Positions 1-5,597 of a stretch of 15,108 nt of DNA are shown one piece after another (the stretch's first letter is position 1; each line of letters starts with the position of its first letter). The DNA is taken from NCBI GenBank assembly GCA_023450835.1, contig JAEXGM010000025.1:1-15108 (forward strand), read 5' to 3'. The DNA is from Bacillota bacterium (GTDB taxonomy: Bacteria; Bacillota; Clostridia; Lachnospirales; Lachnospiraceae). Position numbers and translations under genes: made by a program. A model generated the notes under the pieces. That model made no database searches, was not told the DNA's origin, and saw nothing but the letters and a program-made list of their open reading frames with translations.

Positions 1-250
1 GAATACGCAGATGAATTGGGCTTACAGTTCAGGAGTTTTGTCTTGAGAGGTTCCTTAATGACACTTAAACGCCGGCAGCTATGACTAGACAAAACAACTC
101 CACTGTCTGAGCACAATACATAACCGTATCTCTCAAAAGTACCAGCGAGTTTGGAGTTGTTTTGCCTGTCAGTCATAGCTGCCGGCGTTTTAGTGGAATA
201 AGGAACCTTGAAAACAAAACGCATGAACTGTAAGCCCAATTCATCGTCCG
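1..250. repeat. Long imperfect inverted repeat (about 240 nt) downstream of nrdR
   Basis: Two arms of roughly 95 nt face each other. Positions 10-31 are the exact reverse complement of 224-245 (22 bp), 67-86 of 171-190 (20 bp), and 90-102 of 152-164 (13 bp). The segments between them (32-66 and 191-223) also pair with mismatches and small bulges. The apical part, read on the minus strand, contains CTCGCTGGTAC and GTGCTCAGACAG flanking a small ATAC/GTAT hairpin. Partial pairing continues to position 1, so the left arm may extend outside the window. No coding frame is evident. The element lies 25-30 nt beyond the nrdR stop codon and would be transcribed as a very long hairpin if nrdR is read through. 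It could be a MITE-like palindromic element, an intergenic repeat, a structured RNA or a terminator-like end. The structure is seen directly; its nature is unknown. Confidence 0.85.
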
Positions 251-274
251 CTTCCACAGCCTAATTCTCTTCTT

Positions 275-733
275 CTATTGTTTAGAATCCAATATCTTTT
301 TCAGTTCATCCATAAAAGTATTCACATCTTTAAATTCCCTGTACACAGAAGCAAATCTCACATAAGCCACCGCATCCAGATCCTTTAACTTATCCATCAA
401 TATCTCTCCGATGGCTGAGCTTTTTATCTCTTTTTCTTCCTTATTAAATATGGTATTCTCTACTTCATCTACCAATGATTTCATCTGGTCAACGGAGATA
501 GGACGTTTATGACAGGACCTGAAAACGCCTGCCTCAATTTTGGATCTGTCATAGGGCTCTCTGTTATTATCTTTCTTTATTACTACCAATGGAATGGCTT
601 CTACTTTTTCATAGGTAGTAAACCGCTTGGAACATTCATCACACTGCCTTCTTCTTCGAATAGAACTTCCGTCCTCTGCCGGTCTGGAATCAATTACTCT
701 TGTATTTTCGTCACCACAAAAGGGGCATCTCAT
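275..733 (-). CDS. nrdR: Transcriptional repressor NrdR
   Basis: NrdR is the zinc- and nucleotide-dependent repressor of ribonucleotide reductase operons; it senses ATP/dATP through an ATP-cone. The product is 152 aa, the usual length. It begins MRCPFCGDENTRVIDSRP with a zinc ribbon (C3, C6, C31, C34), followed by the RRRRQCDECSKRFTTYE signature at 26-42, and an ATP-cone domain over about residues 46-136. The reading frame continues 15 codons further upstream, but the ATG at 733 gives the family N-terminus and has AGGAGG six bases before it, so the short start is chosen. A good housekeeping promoter lies about 130 nt upstream. Its target nrd genes are not in the window. The stop codon is TAG, followed by the long palindrome at 1-250. 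Confidence 0.97.
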   Translation of the reverse strand: MRCPFCGDENTRVIDSRPAEDGSSIRRRRQCDECSKRFTTYEKVEAIPLVVIKKDNNREPYDRSKIEAGVFRSCHKRPISVDQMKSLVDEVENTIFNKEEKEIKSSAIGEILMDKLKDLDAVAYVRFASVYREFKDVNTFMDELKKILDSKQ

Positions 734-775
734 ATTTAACCTCCTGCTGCCAACGTTCCTCATATTGGGCGTCAG

Positions 776-787
776 CACAAATTTGTG
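776..787. promoter_or_regulatory. Perfect 12-bp palindrome in the nrdR leader
   Basis: CACAAATTTGTG is self-complementary and sits between the predicted nrdR transcription start (about 861) and the ribosome binding site (about 741-746). It could be an operator or a chance palindrome. Its C-to-G spacing does not match the 16-bp NrdR box, so autoregulation cannot be claimed from it. Confidence 0.3.
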
Positions 788-867
788 TAGGAAATGTACT
801 ATAATTTCCCACTAATCACATTACTCTTCCCTCAAACTCTAATTAGTTTATTAAGCTATTTAACTTG

Positions 868-896
868 ATTATATTGAAAGATATTCCTGCGGTCAA
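868..896 (-). promoter_or_regulatory. Sigma-A-type promoter for nrdR
   Basis: On the minus strand TTGACC (891-896) is followed after exactly 17 bases by TATAAT (868-873). This is a near-consensus vegetative promoter pointing at nrdR, with an expected start near 861 and a leader of about 130 nt. Confidence 0.7.
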
Positions 897-914
897 GATA
901 TTTTATTCTTATCC

Positions 915-945
915 TTTACATATATTTATTAATAATGGCATATTA
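915..945 (+). promoter_or_regulatory. Weak candidate promoter for the YlmC/YmxH gene
   Basis: TTTACA (915-920) is followed at 17 bases by GCATAT (938-943). The overlapping CATATTA (939-945) also resembles the -10 element of sporulation sigma factors (CATANNTA type). The leader would be only about 15 nt, carrying the GGGAGGG ribosome binding site at 952-958. The two readings cannot be separated from sequence alone. Confidence 0.25.
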
Positions 946-965
946 AGACATGGGAGGGCTATCTT

Positions 966-1229
966 ATGAGACTGTGTGAATTAAGGCAAAAGGAAGTTAT
1001 TAACTGCAGAGACGGTGAGCGGCTTGGCTATGTCTGTGATTTGGATTTTGATGTAAATACAGGTATAATTACCCATATCATTGTTCCAGGTCCCTGCAAG
1101 ATCTGGGGCATTATAGGCAGGGACACAGAGTATGTTATTAATTATAATTGCATCAAGCAGATTGGAACTGATGTAATTCTGGTTGATATCGATTCAGAAA
1201 AGGTTCTCATTAAATCTGCTTATATCTAA
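966..1229 (+). CDS. YlmC/YmxH family PRC-barrel sporulation protein
   Basis: An 87-aa protein that fits a single PRC-barrel-type small beta domain of the YlmC/YmxH family, found in spore-forming Firmicutes. MRLCELRQKEVINCRDGERL resembles the family N-terminus, then GYVCDLDFDVNTG and an IIVPG segment typical of the fold, and it ends with a short DVILVDID strand. The molecular role of this family is not established; PRC-barrels usually mediate protein or RNA contacts. GGGAGGG lies seven bases before the ATG. It is the only plus-strand gene in the window, diverging from nrdR and converging on the MBL gene with an 18-base gap and no obvious terminator. Its position near sigG and nrdR is a known clostridial arrangement. 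Family membership is confident; function is not. Confidence 0.88.
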   Translation: MRLCELRQKEVINCRDGERLGYVCDLDFDVNTGIITHIIVPGPCKIWGIIGRDTEYVINYNCIKQIGTDVILVDIDSEKVLIKSAYI

Positions 1230-1247
1230 TTTATTAGGTATAAGATT

Positions 1248-2294
1248 TTAAGGTTTACAGACACTGCAGGGTTCATAGCCTTCTTCTTTTGCCTTTTTCA
1301 GTGACAGAGACCTGTATTTTCCCTTCAGATATTTGCATCCTTCCCTATGATATTTCGTACCCTTTTCCGTTATATAGACCAACTGATTGTTTTTGTCCGT
1401 TATCTTTGAAGCTTGCTTTCCTTCTGTTTTTACTGATACATTTTTACCATCACTGGTTATTACAATGGTCCCTGATAAATCCGTACGATAAGTCTGTACG
1501 TCTTCGTCTTCAAGGCTGGCAAGAGTGGCTGCTGCCGGGTGCCCATAGCTGTTTCCCTTTCCCACGGATATTACGGCATAGACAGGGTCTACCGCCCTTA
1601 GAAATTCCTCACAGCTGCTGGTAGAAGACCCATGATGGTTTACTTTTAATACATCCGCCTCAATCTCTCTTCCGCTTTCCACTAAATCCTTTTCCGCCTC
1701 TTCTTCTAAGTCACCTGTAAACAGGAAAGAATTCTTACCATTTGTGAGATGTATTCCTAAAGAATAATTATTTACATTATCCCCATAATCCTTATCAAGA
1801 GGAGTGATAAAAGTAAAAGAAGCATCTCCCAGCTTGTAGGTATCACCGGCAGCTGGAAGTGTTTTTTTTATGCCTTCTTTTTTTACCAGCTTTAGTAGAT
1901 TATCATATGTTTTTGAACTATATGTAATGTCACTTAAGAATATCTCATCCGTATCACAGCTTTCGATTACTTTTGCCAAGCCCCCGATATGATCACTGTG
2001 AGGGTGAGTTCCAATTATGTATTTAAGCTCTTTTATATGCTCCTGCTCTAATATACCGGCGACATTGTCCCCTTCTTCCGCTTCCCCGGCGTCAATTAAC
2101 ATAGCATCTTCTCCGCTCTCAATTAAAATAGAATCCCCCTGCCCCACATCCAGATACATGACTTTTAACGTACTGCCAGCTACGGAATTATCCGCAGTGG
2201 TTACAGAGCATCCGCTTAAGGCAGATAATAAAAGTAAAACAATTAAGAGCATCATAAAATGCTTATTTTTAAAATATTTAATCCTGTTTTTCAT
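1248..2294 (-). CDS. ComEC-like metallo-beta-lactamase-fold lipoprotein
   Basis: A 348-aa predicted exported hydrolase. Residues 1-25 form a basic n-region and hydrophobic core ending in the lipobox LSGC (26-29), so the mature protein is probably lipid-anchored at C29. The MBL domain follows: LDVGQGDSILIE (48-59), the metal motif THPHSDHIGG (96-105, ligands H97, H99, D101, H102), FTGDL (192-196) and NHHGS (219-223). This matches the catalytic domain of ComEC/Rec2 and related stand-alone nucleases/hydrolases, but there is no competence channel. The C-terminus, from about 306, carries YHREGC and CSVC (H316, C320, C343, C346), resembling the small Ada-type metal-binding motif. A DNA- or phosphodiester-cleaving role outside the membrane is plausible but not shown. 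The ATG has a weak, purine-rich ribosome binding site. It lies downstream of sigG beyond a strong hairpin. Confidence 0.85.
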   Translation of the reverse strand: MKNRIKYFKNKHFMMLLIVLLLLSALSGCSVTTADNSVAGSTLKVMYLDVGQGDSILIESGEDAMLIDAGEAEEGDNVAGILEQEHIKELKYIIGTHPHSDHIGGLAKVIESCDTDEIFLSDITYSSKTYDNLLKLVKKEGIKKTLPAAGDTYKLGDASFTFITPLDKDYGDNVNNYSLGIHLTNGKNSFLFTGDLEEEAEKDLVESGREIEADVLKVNHHGSSTSSCEEFLRAVDPVYAVISVGKGNSYGHPAAATLASLEDEDVQTYRTDLSGTIVITSDGKNVSVKTEGKQASKITDKNNQLVYITEKGTKYHREGCKYLKGKYRSLSLKKAKEEGYEPCSVCKP

Positions 2295-2450
2295 TTGAAT
2301 CTCTTTTCTTCCTATGTAAGTTATGGCTAAGTTAGAATCATTAATTCATTGCCCCATGAGCCATGCTTCTATAGCTTACTAAATGTTAATCAAAAATGCA
2401 ACAGAGCTTGATAAATACCTCCATAAGAAAAATTATTAATACATCAGGAA

Positions 2451-2517
2451 TAATAACAAGAGGATATCTCAAAAGGCCTATTAACCGATAGCCTTTTGAG
2501 ATATCCTCTTGTTATTA
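2451..2517 (-). terminator. 27-bp perfect hairpin downstream of sigG, probable terminator
   Basis: Positions 2451-2477 and 2491-2517 are exact reverse complements (27 bp) with a 13-nt loop; a CTAT/ATAG pairing can extend into the loop with one bulge. The hairpin starts five bases after the sigG stop codon. On the minus strand the distal arm ends TTATTATTCC, which is T-rich but not a clean T run. Position argues for an intrinsic terminator of sigG; the unusual length and perfection also fit a palindromic repeat element. Confidence 0.65.
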
Positions 2518-2521
2518 TATT

Positions 2522-3301
2522 TTACTGGCTCAAATAATTCTTCATATTCTTAAGAGCAGATTTTTCCAGCCTTGATACCTGTGCCTGAGATATACAGATT
2601 TCTTTTGCTACTTCCATCTGGGTCTTTCCCTCATAAAAGCGCAGCTCAATAATCCCTCTTTCCCGTTCGGATAACTTAGAAAGAGCTTCTTTTAATGCTA
2701 TCTCTTCCACCCAATTTTCTTCTTTATTCTTTTTATCACTGACCTGGTCCATAATATAGAGGGTATCGCCGCCTTCTGAATATACAGGCTCATATAAAGA
2801 TACCGGACTCTGAATGGCATCTAATGCATAAACTACATCTTCTTTTGAAATTCCGATTTCCTCTGCTATTTCTACAACTGTTGGTTCCTTGTCATTTTTC
2901 TTTAACAAGGCTTCTTTGGTGTAGATAGCCTTATACGCTGTATCCCTCAATGAGCGGCTTACTCTTATGCTGTTATTATCCCTCAAATACCTTCTGATTT
3001 CTCCGATAATCATAGGGACTGCATAGGTAGAGAATTTCACATTCTGAGTGATATCAAAGTTATCAATTGCCTTCATAAGGCCGATACAGCCTATTTGAAA
3101 TAAATCATCCACATTTTCATTACTGCCTGAAAATCTTTGAATTATACTAAGTACAAGACGCAGATTACCCTTTATATACAATTCCCTTGCCTCTTTATCT
3201 CCTTCTAAAATGCGTTTAAATAATTCTTCCTTTTCACTATTGTTCAGTAATGGCAATTTCGATGTATTTACACCACATATTTCTACCTTATAAAGAGCCA
3301 T
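2522..3301 (-). CDS. sigG: RNA polymerase sporulation sigma factor sigma-G
   Basis: Sigma-G directs late forespore transcription in endospore formers. The product is 259 aa, against 260 in B. subtilis. The N-terminal KVEICGVNTSKLP is diagnostic for sigma-G. Region 2 spans roughly 45-115, with DDLFQIGCIGLMKAIDNFD and KFSTYAVPMIIGEIRRYLRD; region 3 follows, with VSLYEP; region 4 has TQMEVAKEICISQAQVSRLE as its helix-turn-helix near 231-250. GGAGG sits seven bases before the ATG. It is the last gene of the spoIIGA-sigE-sigG run, 156 bases after sigE with no terminator between, so it may be expressed by read-through as well as from a forespore promoter. The residue corresponding to N45 of the B. 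subtilis protein, implicated in anti-sigma binding, reads Lys44 here. Confidence 0.97.
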   Translation of the reverse strand: MALYKVEICGVNTSKLPLLNNSEKEELFKRILEGDKEARELYIKGNLRLVLSIIQRFSGSNENVDDLFQIGCIGLMKAIDNFDITQNVKFSTYAVPMIIGEIRRYLRDNNSIRVSRSLRDTAYKAIYTKEALLKKNDKEPTVVEIAEEIGISKEDVVYALDAIQSPVSLYEPVYSEGGDTLYIMDQVSDKKNKEENWVEEIALKEALSKLSERERGIIELRFYEGKTQMEVAKEICISQAQVSRLEKSALKNMKNYLSQ

Positions 3302-3350
3302 ATGAAAACCTCCAAATCATTTTTTCGTCATGTATCGAAGTGGCTGTAAA

Positions 3351-3378
3351 CATTTCTCCACTCATTGCATAAGTAAAT
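3351..3378 (-). promoter_or_regulatory. Candidate sigma-F/sigma-G-type promoter for sigG
   Basis: On the minus strand GGAGAAATG (3351-3359) matches the remembered sigma-F -10 pattern GGNRANHTN, and ATTTA (3374-3378) lies 14 bases upstream, matching four of five positions of GYWTA. In B. subtilis sigG is transcribed by sigma-F and then sigma-G, so the location makes sense. The -35 match is imperfect and the motif is short. Confidence 0.3.
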
Positions 3379-3457
3379 GATTTACTATTCTGGTCATCTT
3401 TATACGATATATTTAGATGTAATAATTTCCTTTTTTTCTGAACAATAATCTTTTATT

Positions 3458-4198
3458 TTATTCTAACCGAAGCATCTCTTTTTTCAATCGTTTGATAATT
3501 TTCTTTTCCAAACGTGATATGTAGGACTGAGAAATTCCAAGCAGGTCCGCCACCTCTTTTTGAGTCCGTTCATTACCGTCTTCTGTGTTAATTCCAAACC
3601 TTAACTGAACAATTATCCTCTCTCGTTCACTTAGTTTTGAAAGTGCCTTCCCTAAAAGTTTTCTGTCAACTTCCTCTTCTATGTTCCGGTAAATGACGTC
3701 CTCTTCCGTCCCCAGTATATCGGATAACAAAAGTTCATTCCCATCCCAATCCACATTAAGAGGCTCATCAATAGATACTTCCAGCTTAGTTTTATTATTC
3801 CTCCTCAGATACATTAATATTTCATTTTCAATACACCGGGAGGCGTAGGTTGCAAGCTTTATATTTTTATCCGGATTATATGTATTTATGGCTTTGATTA
3901 ATCCGATTGTTCCAATGGATATCAAATCCTCCACACCGACACCGGTATTATCAAACTTTTTTGCTATGTATACAACTAATCTGAGATTATGTTCTACCAG
4001 TATGGATTTCGCCTCGGTATCATCTTCTGTCCCAAGTCTGGCTATCTCCTGGGCCTCCCTCACGGAATCAAGAGGTGCGGGAAGAACTTCCGCTCCGCCG
4101 ATATAATGAATCTCACCGCGCCCATTAAATAAAATACTCCTAAAGTCAGGAATCAACCGAAAAGTAAACTTATTCGGAATTGTTATTTTTAAAAGCAT
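3458..4198 (-). CDS. sigE: Sporulation sigma factor sigma-E precursor (pro-sigma-E)
   Basis: Sigma-E drives early mother-cell gene expression and is made as an inactive precursor that SpoIIGA cleaves. The 246-aa product has a pro-sequence of about 28-31 residues, rich in hydrophobic and basic residues, ending at GEIHYIGGAEVLP (28-40), the equivalent of the EVYYIGG region where B. subtilis pro-sigma-E is processed. Region 2 contains NLRLVVYIAKKF, EDLISIGTIGLIKAI and ATYASRCIENEILMYLRRNN. DWDGNELLLSDILGTE is typical of the family, and region 4 has TQKEVADLLGISQSYISRLE. GGGAGG precedes the ATG by ten bases. It lies downstream of spoIIGA, but separated by 171 bases of duplicated hairpins instead of the tight coupling known from bacilli. 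Confidence 0.97.
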   Translation of the reverse strand: MLLKITIPNKFTFRLIPDFRSILFNGRGEIHYIGGAEVLPAPLDSVREAQEIARLGTEDDTEAKSILVEHNLRLVVYIAKKFDNTGVGVEDLISIGTIGLIKAINTYNPDKNIKLATYASRCIENEILMYLRRNNKTKLEVSIDEPLNVDWDGNELLLSDILGTEEDVIYRNIEEEVDRKLLGKALSKLSERERIIVQLRFGINTEDGNERTQKEVADLLGISQSYISRLEKKIIKRLKKEMLRLE

Positions 4199-4220
4199 GA
4201 ATCTCTTTCCTCCCTTTCAA

Positions 4221-4378
4221 TCACATAATACCCCTTGCATATCGCCTGCCTGCGATATTGCCCGTATAAGAAGTGAAAATCGTTTTGTAATTTTCACATA
4301 ACACCTCTCATATATCGCAAAGCTTCTTGCGATATATGAAATGAAAAGTGAAAATTGTTTTTGTAATTTTCACATAAT
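4221..4378. repeat. Tandem duplication of a two-hairpin unit between spoIIGA and sigE
   Basis: Unit 1 (4221-4293) and unit 2 (4294-4369) both start TCACATAA and end GTAATTTT; a third start TCACATAAT at 4370 overlaps the spoIIGA stop codon. Each unit holds an ATATCGC/GCGATAT hairpin (4239-4258; in unit 2 lengthened to a perfect 13-bp stem, 4308-4320 with 4327-4339) and a GTGAAAAT/ATTTTCAC hairpin (4273-4297; 4348-4373). In the spoIIGA-sigE transcript this makes four successive stem-loops before the sigE ribosome binding site. Loops and linkers have diverged while stems are kept. Effects on mRNA processing or sigE expression are possible but only inferred. Confidence 0.85.
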
Positions 4379-5350
4379 CTCCTTATGTAAAATGATTTGA
4401 TAATCCTTACAGACGGATAACTTCTGTCTGCTGACAGCAATCAGAACTTTTTCCCGGACGGTTTCTTCCTTTTCTTCCTTCAGAATAATTTTATCCAGTT
4501 CAAAGGCAGGTAACATTCCGTCCTTTCCAACCGAATGAAAAGGAATTAACCTTATTGGAAGGTACTCTTCCTTTTCCCGCACATCGCCAGATGTGCATAC
4601 ATCATCAGATGCGCCTACGCCACTGGATGTGCATAGATCGCCGGATGTACTCATATCGTTAAATGTACTCATCTTATTAGATGTTACACCGCCTTTAGAG
4701 TCACCGAGTAGTTTTCGCAACATAGTATTCTGAGAATTCGTCAATAAGGGTTCAATCACCGTATATTCCGTTATTATCACAGGCTTACCGAAATATGGGT
4801 CCCTTAAGCAATTACCCGTATCCAGAAAGCCAACTGCCTTTACTGTCTTACCGTTAAGCATAAGGTCTGTCTGATAGAGCTCCGACACTTTTACTCTAAG
4901 TTTTCTTAAAAATCTAATAAATACATAAATTCCTGCCATCCCTGTCAAAAGCCCAATAAATAACCAGATAGAATTTGTGTTATTCATAAGATAAAGGCCA
5001 AAATCGGTATAGTAATATAGACTGTTAAGCAGACCGCCTAAAAAAAAAGTTGAAATGTAAAGTAAGACCACCGCTCTTAGCTGTTCCTTCAGTTTATTTT
5101 TTCCAAACGTAACAACAATCATAAAGTAACTTAGCAGCAGATATGCTAAAAGAAATCTGAGAATATGATTTATTTCAGGAATCACTGCAAACAGACAGGC
5201 ACCGACGGCTCCAACAGCCGCTCCCAGCACAACTCTTAAGAGAGGGCAAATATACCTCAACACTTTTTTTACTGTTATTAATAGAATGAAATCCATGATG
5301 AAATTTATTAAAAAAATCACATCCACATAGACCTCTACCTGCAACGCCAC
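4370..5350 (-). CDS. spoIIGA: Sigma-E processing peptidase SpoIIGA
   Basis: SpoIIGA is the membrane aspartic protease that cleaves pro-sigma-E after a signal from the forespore. The 326-aa product has an N-terminal half with about five membrane segments (near 8-27, 38-58, 63-82, 92-110, 128-147) and a cytoplasmic protease half. The catalytic motif is FLDTGNCLRDP with D177 as the active aspartate; LIPFHSVGKDGMLPAFELDKI-type sequence near 265-285 matches the conserved C-terminal part. Between them, residues 222-257 are a Ser/Thr/Asp-rich insert of six hexapeptides not expected in the family, which explains the length above the approximately 309 aa of B. subtilis. The start is GTG at 5350, with AAGGA upstream; a TTG two codons later (5344) is better spaced from GAGGGGG and is an alternative. 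It is followed by sigE, its substrate. Confidence 0.95.
   Translation of the reverse strand: MALQVEVYVDVIFLINFIMDFILLITVKKVLRYICPLLRVVLGAAVGAVGACLFAVIPEINHILRFLLAYLLLSYFMIVVTFGKNKLKEQLRAVVLLYISTFFLGGLLNSLYYYTDFGLYLMNNTNSIWLFIGLLTGMAGIYVFIRFLRKLRVKVSELYQTDLMLNGKTVKAVGFLDTGNCLRDPYFGKPVIITEYTVIEPLLTNSQNTMLRKLLGDSKGGVTSNKMSTFNDMSTSGDLCTSSGVGASDDVCTSGDVREKEEYLPIRLIPFHSVGKDGMLPAFELDKIILKEEKEETVREKVLIAVSRQKLSVCKDYQIILHKEIM
4581..4688 (-). repeat. 18-bp minisatellite, six copies, inside spoIIGA
   Basis: Six consecutive in-frame 18-bp units start at 4581, 4599, 4617, 4635, 4653 and 4671, with the core GATGT or a close variant in most. They code hexapeptides such as CTSGDV, STSGDL and STFNDM (residues 222-257). 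Units differ at several positions, so the array is not freshly expanded, but a length that is a multiple of three keeps the frame. It sits in a linker of the protease half of SpoIIGA. Confidence 0.85.
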
Positions 5351-5377
5351 CCCCTCATTTCCTTTATAATAAATCCT

Positions 5378-5410
5378 ATTATAGCTTTTTTATGCTGTTA
5401 AATTTGTCAT
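5378..5410 (-). promoter_or_regulatory. spoIIG-type promoter with long spacer and Spo0A-box-like -35
   Basis: On the minus strand ATGACA (5405-5410) and TATAAT (5378-5383) are 21 bases apart, well above the usual 17. The B. subtilis spoIIG promoter also has an overlong spacer (22 bases) and needs Spo0A~P. TGACAAA (5403-5409) matches six of seven positions of the 0A box TGNCGAA. A palindrome GGTATTTATACC (5416-5427) lies just upstream. The expected start is about 20 bases before the GTG of spoIIGA. Spo0A control is inference by analogy. Confidence 0.5.
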
Positions 5411-5533
5411 AAACTGGTATTTATACCTAAGTTTTCATTTACCTACACCTACAATATCCCCTCCCATTCAACGATATAATTTGTTTTCCTGTTATAAAAT
5501 CATCAAATATGTAAATAATTGGGTGTTGATATC

Positions 5534-5577
5534 AAAAAAATAACCTGCACCAGGTCTTAAGACCCAATACAGGTTAT
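5534..5577 (-). terminator. Rho-independent terminator of ftsZ
   Basis: On the minus strand, 20 bases after the ftsZ stop, ATAACCTG (5570-5577) pairs with CAGGTTAT (5540-5547), and inside it GGTC/GACC closes a TTAA loop. The intervening five bases on each side can pair with G-U wobbles, giving a stem of about 17 bp. The stem is followed by a run of seven T residues (5534-5540, the first shared with the stem). It separates ftsZ from spoIIGA, consistent with independent control. Confidence 0.85.
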
Positions 5578-5597
5578 ATCTTATTTATATTATTACA

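Noticed and set aside
797..810. NrdR box for autoregulation near ACTATAAT
   Set aside because: Only a half-site resemblance, with no second palindromic half and no tandem box.
2295..2450. Promoter for the MBL lipoprotein gene
   Set aside because: TTGCAT and TTGATT occur, but no acceptable -10 at the right distance; not strong enough to list.
4581..4688. CRISPR-like or non-coding repeat array
   Set aside because: Units are 18 bp, directly abutting with no spacers, and all in frame inside spoIIGA.
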